From contig NZ_MAQX01000001.1 in NCBI RefSeq assembly GCF_001682865.1, positions 997,290 to 1,061,289 of the forward strand: 64,000 nt of DNA, in the 5' to 3' direction. This document shows positions 7,636 to 15,745 of the stretch, piece after piece. The notes beneath the pieces are model-generated. The model was not told where the DNA came from and did no database searches. It saw nothing but the letters and a program-made list of their open reading frames with translations. The position numbers and the translations under genes are program-made. Each line of letters opens with the position of its first letter. Positions within the stretch are counted from its first letter, which is position 1. The stretch is from Bacillus sp. FJAT-26390 (GTDB lineage Bacteria; Bacillota; Bacilli; Paenibacillales; Paenibacillaceae).

Positions 7636-8430
7636 TTGGAATTTGGACTTTCCCATAAAAAGTTTAACGCCAAAAGACGAGGGTCTCTTGTTAGTACAAT
7701 TACCGGAGTCTTAGAACATCTTTCGTCATTGTATGCGAATATTGGAGAGGACAGGGAGAAAAATGGCATTTGGTCTTTACGAGAAAAAACTCCAACATGC
7801 CCTACATGTAACGGCACAGGTACTGTCCTTGGTGATATTGATTCAAGTCGCATGGTCGCAACTGAACTCTCGCTTAAAAAAGGAGCTGTCCTTTTATGGG
7901 CGGGTACTAACTGCGGACCTGTTGTAAAGATTAGAGAACTGGCTATAATGATCGGGATTGACTTTGAAAGGCCGCTTGTTGAGCAAGATAAGCAATTTAC
8001 CGATATTTTACTTTATGGATATGATAAGGAGCCTGTAACATACGTTTACAAGAAAAGGGAACATAAAAACGATTATCGTGGGTGCGTTTACGATTTGAAA
8101 TATATGCGTGATGCAGGAACAATTAGTAAAGGAAACCTATGGGCGATAAAATTATTTTCCCGACATGAAATGTGTCCAAATTGTACCGAAAGCTTGTTGG
8201 AACAGGAACGCTTGGTTATGGGGAATTCCCTTTCAGATGTGTTGAGAATGCCGATCTCAGAATCACTATTAGTTGTCCAGAAATTACGTAATTGTCTCGA
8301 CAAGCAAGTATTAGATAATTATTGCGAATTGATTAATGATCTGGAATTGCGTCTGTCATATCAAAATAAAATTGGTCTAAAGTCTCTTTCGGCTTTCGAT
8401 GTTAGAGTCTTGGTGAATGATACACATTGA
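7636..8430 (+). CDS. UvrA-like zinc protein lacking ATPase motifs
   Basis: A 264-residue protein (TTG start, AAAGGGG upstream) aligning in order with a UvrA excinuclease half: SLVSTITGVLEHLSSLYANIG resembles the segment after Walker A, then CPTCNGTG (C55, C58), the sentence LSLKKGAVLLW, and MCPNC (C180, C183), which pairs with the first CxxC as in the UvrA zinc module. Walker A, the LSGGE signature and Walker B are all absent; the region where the signature is expected reads GLKSLSAFDVRV. So it cannot bind ATP as UvrA does. It may be a truncated relic still open by chance, or a stand-alone DNA- or protein-binding derivative. A terminator follows directly. Confidence 0.65.
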   Translation: MEFGLSHKKFNAKRRGSLVSTITGVLEHLSSLYANIGEDREKNGIWSLREKTPTCPTCNGTGTVLGDIDSSRMVATELSLKKGAVLLWAGTNCGPVVKIRELAIMIGIDFERPLVEQDKQFTDILLYGYDKEPVTYVYKKREHKNDYRGCVYDLKYMRDAGTISKGNLWAIKLFSRHEMCPNCTESLLEQERLVMGNSLSDVLRMPISESLLVVQKLRNCLDKQVLDNYCELINDLELRLSYQNKIGLKSLSAFDVRVLVNDTH

Positions 8431-8463
8431 TGAGCAGGCACTAAGGTTGCCTGCTCATTTCAT
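8430..8463 (+). terminator. Terminator after the UvrA-like gene
   Basis: Perfect arms TGAGCAGGCA (8431-8440) and TGCCTGCTCA (8448-8457) with a 7-nt loop, followed by TTTCATT. Its placement at the stop codon supports transcription of the UvrA-like ORF. Confidence 0.8.
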
Positions 8464-8567
8464 TAAACTAACGGGCACGATAGCGTAAGTTAATGTATGA
8501 TCGAATAGTTGGAAATGTTGCTCCGCATATTGTTGTAAAAGTTTCTTAAGGGTTAGGAGTAGATCGT

Positions 8568-9380
8568 ATGCGAAGGGAATGCAAGTTGATTTTGGTTGAA
8601 GGATTGTGTGGCACGGGCAAATCGACGTTAGCGGAACGATTGCATCGCTACCTCGTACAGCAAGGCATCTCATCCAGTTATTATGACGAAGGTGCCAAGG
8701 GGCATCCGGCGAGCTTGAATTGGCACGCGTTCTTCCGAGAAGAGGAATATAGGGAACTTCTGGAGCGCTATCCGAACACAGCAAACGAAATTCGCTCACG
8801 TGCTATAAAGGATGGTGGCAGTTACCTGCTTCCTTATCGTGAGGTCAAGGCATTCAGCGAGTTGAATGCGCTCCATGCCGAGTTAAAGTCTCGCGAACTA
8901 TGCTGGACGGATTCGCCCATAGCCACGTTCTCGGAGTTTACATATTTGATCCAACGGCAATGGGCACGTTTCGCTGAGCTTGCTAGCACTTCAGAGAAGA
9001 TATATGTACTCGAAGCGGTGTTCTTTCAGCATCAGATTCATGATTTACTAGGTCATTATCAAGCTGAAGATCCCCAAATCGAGCAGCACATTCATGGAAT
9101 CGCCGATCAGATTGCTGACATGCATCCAGTATTGATTTATTTAACTCACCCAAGTGTACGGGAGCAGCAGGTTTGGATTTCCTCTATCCGTTCAAAACCC
9201 CGTTTCGCCACGGAAAAAAATATTAGGTTTATGGAAAACCGCAAGCGGATTGAACTGGGCTTGCTTGATGCGCTTGCGTTCCCAACCTATACTATTGAAA
9301 ATGTAAATCTAGATTGGGAAGATGTCTTTAGTAAAATGGTAGGGGCTATTGGTCAGTTGGATAATAATGAAATTTGTTGA
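8568..9380 (+). CDS. P-loop NTPase, small-molecule kinase-like
   Basis: A 270-residue cytosolic protein with Walker A GLCGTGKST (residues 12-20) at the extreme N terminus, as in thymidylate-kinase-like and shikimate-kinase-like folds. A DEG segment follows the second strand and ENRKRIELGLLDAL lies near the end. No recognisable substrate motif. Start ATG follows TTAGGAG. It is 50 bp upstream of another P-loop kinase-like gene and the two are probably co-transcribed up to the double terminator at 10136-10231. Confidence 0.7.
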   Translation: MRRECKLILVEGLCGTGKSTLAERLHRYLVQQGISSSYYDEGAKGHPASLNWHAFFREEEYRELLERYPNTANEIRSRAIKDGGSYLLPYREVKAFSELNALHAELKSRELCWTDSPIATFSEFTYLIQRQWARFAELASTSEKIYVLEAVFFQHQIHDLLGHYQAEDPQIEQHIHGIADQIADMHPVLIYLTHPSVREQQVWISSIRSKPRFATEKNIRFMENRKRIELGLLDALAFPTYTIENVNLDWEDVFSKMVGAIGQLDNNEIC

Positions 9381-9421
9381 AATAAGGTTGTCTGAATGAA
9401 ACGCAAATCTTATAGATAAGG

Positions 9422-10024
9422 GTGATTCATGTGAAGAAAGGACTCATTGTGTTTTTGAACGGAACGTCAAGTTCTGGAAAGACCTCCATATCGACTGAAC
9501 TGATAAATCAGAAAGAGATTCCTTTTTATCATTTATCAATTGATGATTTTTTTAATAATTACAATGATTTTGTTAATAATAAATTTCCAGATGAACCTCC
9601 AAGAGGAATAGATCATCAAGTTGTCTCACAAATAGTTGATGATTCCATATTATCAGTGTACCATTCGACAATTAAATTGTTATCAGAACTAGGTTTTAAT
9701 GTAATAGTAGATACCATAATCGCAAAAGACAAGTATTTTAATGATTTTTATGATTTACTTGTTGATCATCCTATATTGTTTGTAGGCGTACGATGCTCGA
9801 AAGAAGAACTCACAAGAAGAGAGCAGAGTAGGGGAGATCGATTAATTGGACTAGCACTTTCCCAGTTCGACAGAGTATATTCCTATAATGAATATGATCT
9901 TGAAGTACATACGGAAAAGTTGAGTCCAACCGAATGTGCCGATAAAATATTAAGTTTTATTAAGTCCGATCAGGGTTACTCTGCATTTAAGAAATTAAGT
10001 AAAAGAGAGATTAGTGTTCCATAG
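9422..10024 (+). CDS. Chloramphenicol phosphotransferase-like protein
   Basis: A 200-residue protein with Walker A GTSSSGKT (14-21), HLSIDDFF (about 37-44), ILFVGVRCSKEELTRRE and the ARGDRxIGLAxSQF-like segment RGDRLIGLALSQFDRVY, then YDLEVHTEKLSPTECA. This order is the signature of the CPT family (chloramphenicol 3-O-phosphotransferase and relatives), many of which act on unknown substrates. GTG 9422 or GTG 9431 could be the start. The gene is much more AT-rich than its neighbour at 8568, suggesting separate origin. Confidence 0.75.
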   Translation: MIHVKKGLIVFLNGTSSSGKTSISTELINQKEIPFYHLSIDDFFNNYNDFVNNKFPDEPPRGIDHQVVSQIVDDSILSVYHSTIKLLSELGFNVIVDTIIAKDKYFNDFYDLLVDHPILFVGVRCSKEELTRREQSRGDRLIGLALSQFDRVYSYNEYDLEVHTEKLSPTECADKILSFIKSDQGYSAFKKLSKREISVP

Positions 10025-10105
10025 TTGGCAAATCCATCAGATAACAACATTTTCAAGCATTGGGGCTATTGCCCCCTCGGTCTGCCCACAAGATTTCGGA
10101 ATTAA

Positions 10106-10175
10106 GCTAACAGGTAACGATAGTGCAATAACGTCAAGGCTGCCGCAGGGCAGCCTTTTCTCAACTAACGGGCAG
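10106..10175 (+). repeat. Two copies of a short dispersed AACGGGCA-type repeat
   Basis: CTAACAGGTAACGATAG (about 10107-10123) and ACTAACGGGCAG (10164-10175) flank a terminator. Similar copies occur at 1535-1550, 3729-3736, 7287-7304 and 8468-8483, all intergenic and all in the first 10.2 kb. They look like remains of a dispersed intergenic repeat family. Confidence 0.4.
10136..10162 (+). terminator. First of two tandem terminators
   Basis: AAGGCTGCC (10136-10144) pairs with GGCAGCCTT (10149-10157) and runs into TTTTCTC. Confidence 0.75.
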
Positions 10176-10202
10176 AATTCGAAATCAAAACGGTGTAGTT
10201 TT

Positions 10203-10231
10203 GCCGCCTATAAGGCGGCGTTTTTATTTTT
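10203..10231 (+). terminator. Second tandem terminator
   Basis: GCCGCC (10203-10208), loop TATAA, GGCGGC (10214-10219), followed by GTTTTTATTTTT. Together with the preceding hairpin it insulates the sugar operon that begins at 10433. Confidence 0.8.
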
Positions 10232-10337
10232 AGGCGATTAAATCGGTGCCTTCACCTTCGTTGTAAAGCAAAGTAGGGGATTACTTTATGGGGCAGATCT
10301 CAGAAGAAACCTTTAATTGGCACTATCCAAGTCCCAC

Positions 10338-10403
10338 TTACTTAATATCTTATAAGAAATTCTTGAAATTTCAGAAATTTATCCGACAGGGGGGTGCTAT
10401 TAT
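10338..10403 (+). promoter_or_regulatory. Regulatory element with three GAAATT repeats, upstream of sugar operon 1
   Basis: GAAATT occurs at 10356-10361, 10365-10370 and 10374-10379, exactly 9 bp apart. The 43 bp from 10338 match 20990-21032 upstream of the large secreted protein gene at 39 positions. A TATTAT at 10398-10403 lies 35 bp after the TTGAAA, and the second copy has TATCAT at 36 bp. I infer an activator site for the AraC-type response regulator encoded at 15742. Confidence 0.6.
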
Positions 10404-10432
10404 ACAAATATAAATAAAGACGAGGTGATGAT

Positions 10433-11380
10433 ATGCAAGCGAAATTGGCAGCGGACGCCATTCCCCTCCCCAAAAAGCGGAAGTCATGGATAAGAACGAT
10501 ACAAAAGTATAAAGTGATGTATGCTCTCTTATTCCCGGCATTAGTTTACTTTGCCGTATTCAAATACATTCCTATGGCGGGAATCATTATCGCTTTTAAA
10601 AACTATAACCTAGCTTTGGGACTATGGGATAGCCCATGGGTGGGATTTAGAAATTTCACGGATTTTATGAACGGCGTTTATTTCTGGGACATCATGAGAA
10701 ATACGATTATCATATCGCTGTATAAGCTATTGTTCGGTTTCTCCGCTCCCATCGTACTTGCTTTGCTGCTCAATGAAGTTTATACCCAATGGTTTAAGAA
10801 AATCGTACAAACGATCACTTATTTGCCCCATTTTCTGTCATGGGTCATTGTTTACGGGCTGATGGTGGCATTATTAGCCCCAGGGGATGGTCTTTTTAAC
10901 ATGATTCTGAAGGAAATTGGTGTTGAACCCATCTCCTTTCTAACGGAACCTGCCTGGGGCAGACTGCTGATCATCTTATCTGAAATATGGAAGGACATTG
11001 GATGGGGAGCGATATTGTACCTAGCAGCATTAGCAGGAATCGATCCAAGCTTATATGAAGCCGCTCGGATTGATGGCGCTTCCAAGTGGAGACAGCTATG
11101 GCATGTAACATTTCCCGGCATTCGAGGAGTCATTATTCTGATGCTGATCCTTAAATTAAGCCATATTCTGGATGCAGGATTTGACCAAATATTCATGTTT
11201 GCCAACAGCTTTAACCAGGAGAAGATCGACATTATCGACACATGGGTATACCGTGAAGGGTTGGAGCGTCTTAAGATTGGCTTGGCTACTGCTGTGGGAT
11301 TGTTTAAAGCTGTCATCGGATTTGTTTTAGTTTTGGCTGCGAATAAACTCGCGAAAAAATTCGATGGGCAAATTTGGTGA
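10433..11380 (+). CDS. Carbohydrate ABC transporter permease, LplB-like
   Basis: A 315-residue permease with six membrane helices, first around 28-48. The cytoplasmic EAA loop reads EAARIDGASKWRQLWHVTFPGI (about 211-232), the site that contacts the ATPase. It belongs to the CUT1 subfamily of oligosaccharide importers of the LplB/YtcP type. No ATPase gene is present, so a shared MsmX-type ATPase encoded elsewhere is likely. First gene of a permease-permease-lipoprotein operon; ribosome site GAGGTGATGAT. Confidence 0.92.
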   Translation: MQAKLAADAIPLPKKRKSWIRTIQKYKVMYALLFPALVYFAVFKYIPMAGIIIAFKNYNLALGLWDSPWVGFRNFTDFMNGVYFWDIMRNTIIISLYKLLFGFSAPIVLALLLNEVYTQWFKKIVQTITYLPHFLSWVIVYGLMVALLAPGDGLFNMILKEIGVEPISFLTEPAWGRLLIILSEIWKDIGWGAILYLAALAGIDPSLYEAARIDGASKWRQLWHVTFPGIRGVIILMLILKLSHILDAGFDQIFMFANSFNQEKIDIIDTWVYREGLERLKIGLATAVGLFKAVIGFVLVLAANKLAKKFDGQIW

Positions 11381-11393
11381 GGTGGTTTTCAAA

Positions 11394-12263
11394 ATGATCA
11401 ATTTGACAATCGGGGAAAAAGTCTGGCAAGCAGTCGTTTATTTTATTCTTATTTTTCTATCCCTACTTTGCTTACTACCCTTTCTATATGTGGTTGCTGT
11501 TTCAGTGACGCCAGAATCGGAAGTGTTAAGAAGAGGAATTGTTATTATACCAGAATCCTTTACCTTTCTAGCCTATAAAGAAGTATTCATTTCTCATGGT
11601 ATCGGGCAGGCGTATAAAATCACATTGTTTCGAACGATTGTAGGCACTGTGCTTAATGTGTTTTTTACGGTAATAGCGGCTTATCCGTTATCCAAAAAAT
11701 ATTTGCCGGGGCGAAGCTCATTTTTACTTTTCATTGTCTTCACCATGATGTTTGGGGGAGGATTAATTCCGACTTATTTACTCATCCGCTCTCTGGGATT
11801 GCTAGACAGTCCGTGGGTATTGATTATTCCACATCTCATTAGTGCATTTAATCTGGTGATCATTAAAGGCTTTTTCGAGCAATTGCCAGCTGAAATCGAG
11901 GAATCGGCAAGGGTTGACGGTGCAAGTGAGCTTCAGTCGTTATGGCGGATCGTTTTACCGCTGTCCATGCCCGTCCTTTCCACCATTTCCTTATTTTACG
12001 CAGTCGGCCATTGGAACAGTTATTTCGATGCTATTGTTTATATCAATGATTCCAACTTCATGCCGCTTCAAGTTATCTTGCGCAACATCCTGCTTAACGT
12101 CGCAACACAGAGCGCTGATTCGCTCGCCAATTCTGGAGCTGTTAGTACGTTCGCTGTGCAAATGGCTGCAGTTGTCGTGACTACGGTTCCGATTTTGATC
12201 GTATACCCATTTATGCAAAAGCATTTTACCAAAGGTGTGCTCTTGGGATCAGTTAAAGGTTAA
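11394..12263 (+). CDS. Carbohydrate ABC transporter permease, YtcP-like
   Basis: A 289-residue CUT1 permease with six helices and the EAA loop EESARVDGASELQSLWRIVLP (about 173-192). ATG 11394 is chosen over ATG 11364, which overlaps the previous gene and would have the ribosome-site-like GGTGAGGTGG inside the coding part. It pairs with the permease just upstream to form the transmembrane heterodimer and ends with the usual LGSVKG tail. Confidence 0.9.
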   Translation: MINLTIGEKVWQAVVYFILIFLSLLCLLPFLYVVAVSVTPESEVLRRGIVIIPESFTFLAYKEVFISHGIGQAYKITLFRTIVGTVLNVFFTVIAAYPLSKKYLPGRSSFLLFIVFTMMFGGGLIPTYLLIRSLGLLDSPWVLIIPHLISAFNLVIIKGFFEQLPAEIEESARVDGASELQSLWRIVLPLSMPVLSTISLFYAVGHWNSYFDAIVYINDSNFMPLQVILRNILLNVATQSADSLANSGAVSTFAVQMAAVVVTTVPILIVYPFMQKHFTKGVLLGSVKG

Positions 12264-12328
12264 AGGCGTTCCAAACTAAGTTATTACGGGGAAACCGTGA
12301 TAATATATAAGCAAAAGGAGAGGTCAAC

Positions 12329-13915
12329 ATGCAGCGTAAAAAGATTTCATTTGCTATTTTGACGGCAATAGTAGGTGTGGGAACGGTATTGTCAGGTTGT
12401 GGGGAACAAGGAGAAGCTATTCCGACAGCTTCGAGTAATTCGCAAGGGGAGCCTAGCCAGTTTGCTGCCAAAATGAAAATCACGATGTTTAACCAAGGCA
12501 CTTTCAACGCTGCTGCTCCGCTTCCTCCCCGTGAAGAAGATATCCAACGCCAAATGCTGGAAAAAGCAGTGAATATCGACCTGGATATGATGATTCCTCA
12601 ATCAGGGCAAGCAACGACTAAATTAAATACGCTCATTGCTGGCGGAGATATTCCAGATTTGATCTTCTTGAAGAGCCGGGCTGATCTCGCGCAATATTAT
12701 GACCAAGGCGTTCTTGCGGATTTGACACCGTATCTGGATCAATTTCCTGAATTGCAGAAGCGTTTCAGCAACGACTCCTGGGAGGCGATGTCCTATCAAG
12801 GAAAAACCATTGGAGTGCCGGGCTATGATAATGTAAACGGTATCAGCCGAAGCTTCTTCATCCGAAATGATTGGCTGAAAAAGCTGAATATGGAAGTGCC
12901 AACAACACCTGACGAGCTGTTTGAAGTTATGAAAGCCTTTACAGAGAAAGACCCGGACGGTAATGGCAAAAACGATACGTACGGATTCATAGGCGGTATG
13001 AATAAAGAAGGCAGTCTGCAAACCTACGGCTTCGATAGCTTGATGTGGATGTTTGGCGTCAATCCTCCCTCGGCCATTGAAGTGAAAGATAATAAACCGA
13101 TATTCCTATTTATCGATCCCAAAATGAAAGAGGCGCTTGCTTACATTAATAAAATGATGGAGGCAAAAGTGGTAGACCCAGACTGGGTGACGATGAATTC
13201 GCCTGAGTTGTTGGATCAAAAGTTATTTAAGGGTAAAGTTGGCTTCATGATAAGAGATGCCCGTAGGCTGGAACCTGATTATCAGCAGAAAATGAAAGAA
13301 ATCAGTGGAGAGGTGCCGGAATGGATCGTCATTCCTCCAATGATTGGTCCTTACGGTGATCAAATTGTAGAGAGAAAATCGTTCCAAGGCAATTCATGGG
13401 CCATATCCAAGAAAGCGGATAAGGACAAAATCATTCGGATCTTGTCCATGCTGAATTATCTCTTTACGGACAAAGAAGCATATCCGAATTTTGCATACGG
13501 AATTAAAGGGATTCATTGGGATCTAGTGGACGGCAAGATCAAAAATAAAACCTCCGAATTATCGAAGGAAATGAAAGAAAAGTACCTATGGGTCGATCAT
13601 TATAGAATGCCGCGACGTGGTGATGATGCTGAGTACTTCAGCTTCCAGAATCCTAAGACGGCAGAAGCATTCATGAATAATCAGAAATACGTGGGGCCAA
13701 CGCTGCCCGGAAATTTATTGACTGCAGACCCTAGCGATAACTTGGCAGCTGACCGCTCACGTTTCATTAATGAAAGCTTAGTTAAATTTATGACGGGCAA
13801 AGACCCTCTTTCCAACTGGGACAATTTCCTCCAAACGTTGGATAATAAGTTTGACATGCAGAAATATAAGGAAACAGCAATCAAGCAGTTTAAAGAAGCA
13901 GGCATAATCAAGTAA
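12329..13915 (+). CDS. Sugar-binding lipoprotein, LplA-like
   Basis: A 528-residue extracellular solute-binding protein. The signal peptide ends in lipobox LSGC (C24 would be lipidated) and a Ser/Gln-rich linker follows. The segment LIAGGDIPDLIFLKS and the DPDGNGKNDTYG calcium-loop-like motif (about 209-220) are typical of the long LplA/YtcQ family of oligosaccharide-binding lipoproteins. It captures the substrate for the two permeases upstream. A terminator follows at 13925. The substrate is unknown; the linked large secreted protein suggests a polysaccharide fragment. Confidence 0.92.
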   Translation: MQRKKISFAILTAIVGVGTVLSGCGEQGEAIPTASSNSQGEPSQFAAKMKITMFNQGTFNAAAPLPPREEDIQRQMLEKAVNIDLDMMIPQSGQATTKLNTLIAGGDIPDLIFLKSRADLAQYYDQGVLADLTPYLDQFPELQKRFSNDSWEAMSYQGKTIGVPGYDNVNGISRSFFIRNDWLKKLNMEVPTTPDELFEVMKAFTEKDPDGNGKNDTYGFIGGMNKEGSLQTYGFDSLMWMFGVNPPSAIEVKDNKPIFLFIDPKMKEALAYINKMMEAKVVDPDWVTMNSPELLDQKLFKGKVGFMIRDARRLEPDYQQKMKEISGEVPEWIVIPPMIGPYGDQIVERKSFQGNSWAISKKADKDKIIRILSMLNYLFTDKEAYPNFAYGIKGIHWDLVDGKIKNKTSELSKEMKEKYLWVDHYRMPRRGDDAEYFSFQNPKTAEAFMNNQKYVGPTLPGNLLTADPSDNLAADRSRFINESLVKFMTGKDPLSNWDNFLQTLDNKFDMQKYKETAIKQFKEAGIIK

Positions 13916-13924
13916 AATAAACGA

Positions 13925-13957
13925 AGAGAGTGGCTATTAGTAGCCCCTCTCTTTATT
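13925..13957 (+). terminator. Terminator after the binding protein gene
   Basis: AGAGAGtGGCTA (13925-13936) pairs with TAGCCcCTCTCT (13941-13952), one mismatch, followed by TTATTG. It would separate the transporter genes from the two-component genes. Confidence 0.7.
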
Positions 13958-14005
13958 GTCTTATGCTATTCTTAGTTTAATACGGAATTAAAAGGAAGAT
14001 GCTCG

Positions 14006-15745
14006 ATGCGAAGAAGAATCAGCTTGCCTTTAAAATTATTTTTTATCGTGTTTGCATTTGTATTAAGCTGCATCATTTTAATAAGCCAATTGTCTTATCG
14101 CTATGTCCAAAAGGAAATAAGAACCACTGACATTTATTATACCAACCAAATACTTGACAAGGTAGATCAATATTTCACAGTTAATTTTTCCTCCTTCCAG
14201 ACGATCCTGTTCTCGGTCGAAACATCGGTGAAAGCCAACATTGACAATACGGAAGTGATTAAAAAGCAATTAAGAGAGCTGTATGAACTCAACAGCAATT
14301 ACGTCAGTAATATTTATTTGATCAAAAGCGATTTATCCATTCTAGGCGGCAGCACGCCTACCCGAATATTCGATGAACCTTTATCTGAAAGAGAACCTTT
14401 GTTTGATGCGGCTGACAAGAACCGAAGGACTACATTTGTCAGTGATCCTTACAAATCCAAGTATTCCGGCTGGACAGTTACGATGGTTCGATATCTGAAC
14501 GACGCTCCGTATCCTATGGCCATTGCGGTAGATTTGGATCTAAACGCCATTGAAGAAACCTTGTTCAAGATTAATAAAAAAGAACAAATGAATTTGGCTC
14601 TGATCACCGCATCGGGTAAAATCATTGCCGGATTTTCTGAAAATAAAGGACCACTGAATATTCAAGATCATACTTTTTCAATCGGGGAAACTTCAGCGGA
14701 GCAAATTCTGAATACTACAGAAACAAGCCTTCAACTGCATACGAAGGATGGCATTCCTGTCTCCCTTCTGAAAAAACCGACCGAGAAATTCAACTGGACG
14801 ATCATCTCGATCAACGATGAGTCACGCTTGAAAGCTGCTTTGTCCAGATTGGAAACCTATTATATCGAGCTTCTAGCCGCAGGACTTCTCTTAAGTTTGT
14901 TCATTTCTTTTTTTATTGCCAAATATATTAGAAATCCGCTCTATGCGCTCAAAACAAAAATGAAGCGGGTGGAGCAAGGCTTCCTCACAACTACAATAAC
15001 GATTAACCGGAACGATGAGTTTGGAGATCTTTCCCGAGCCTTCGATCGTATGCTGCAGCAAATTGTGGAACTGATTCGGCGAGCGGAGCTTCATAATGAA
15101 CTTGAGAGGAAGCTGGAAATCCAAGTGCTGCAGTCTCAAATAAATCCTCATTTTCTGTATAACACGCTTGGTTCTATCAGCAATGTTATACGCCTCGGAC
15201 AAATAGAGAAAGTAGACGTAGTGATCGGGTCTCTTATTTCATTATTGGAATACGGGATAGATGACGCTTCGGAGAAGGTTTCGCTACATCAGGAATTGCG
15301 AAATGTATCGGACTATATCGAGATCCAGAACATCCGCTATAACAGGAACTTCCAATTGATTGAAAATATCGAAGCAGGATTAATAGATTTTCCCGTCTTT
15401 CGAATGCTGCTGCAGCCCCTTGTGGAGAATAGTATCTTCCATGGTTATAACGGAGGGGGGATCGAAGGCCCGATTACTATTCACGCGTACAGGGAGGGCG
15501 GCATCGTCATCATAGAAGTAGTTGATCAAGGCGAGGGAATTCCAGCTGATAAAATAAAGCATATCTTATTTTCAGAACCGAGTAATGTGGAAGTGAAAAG
15601 GAAAAGAATCGGGTTAAATAATATTCATGGCCGAATAAGACTTCACTACGGAGAACAGTTCGGGCTCCAAATCATAAGCATACCTAAGGAAATAACCCGT
15701 GTTCGCGCATTTTTCCCAGCAGGCTTGTTAAAAGGAGATGCATGA
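14006..15745 (+). CDS. Sensor histidine kinase, YesM type
   Basis: A 579-residue membrane kinase: helix 1 about 8-28, extracellular sensor about 29-285, helix 2 about 288-310, HAMP about 312-365, His_kinase domain with SQINPHFLYNTL (H382 is the phosphorylated histidine), and HATPase with LVENSIFHGY and GEGIP. It probably senses a sugar or the loaded binding protein outside the cell and phosphorylates the adjacent regulator. The stop overlaps the next start (ATGA), so the two are translationally coupled. Confidence 0.92.
   Translation: MRRRISLPLKLFFIVFAFVLSCIILISQLSYRYVQKEIRTTDIYYTNQILDKVDQYFTVNFSSFQTILFSVETSVKANIDNTEVIKKQLRELYELNSNYVSNIYLIKSDLSILGGSTPTRIFDEPLSEREPLFDAADKNRRTTFVSDPYKSKYSGWTVTMVRYLNDAPYPMAIAVDLDLNAIEETLFKINKKEQMNLALITASGKIIAGFSENKGPLNIQDHTFSIGETSAEQILNTTETSLQLHTKDGIPVSLLKKPTEKFNWTIISINDESRLKAALSRLETYYIELLAAGLLLSLFISFFIAKYIRNPLYALKTKMKRVEQGFLTTTITINRNDEFGDLSRAFDRMLQQIVELIRRAELHNELERKLEIQVLQSQINPHFLYNTLGSISNVIRLGQIEKVDVVIGSLISLLEYGIDDASEKVSLHQELRNVSDYIEIQNIRYNRNFQLIENIEAGLIDFPVFRMLLQPLVENSIFHGYNGGGIEGPITIHAYREGGIVIIEVVDQGEGIPADKIKHILFSEPSNVEVKRKRIGLNNIHGRIRLHYGEQFGLQIISIPKEITRVRAFFPAGLLKGDA

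Noticed and set aside
10014-10241. 75-codon ORF after the CPT-like gene
   Set aside because: It spans two tandem terminators and repeat copies, so it is not a gene.
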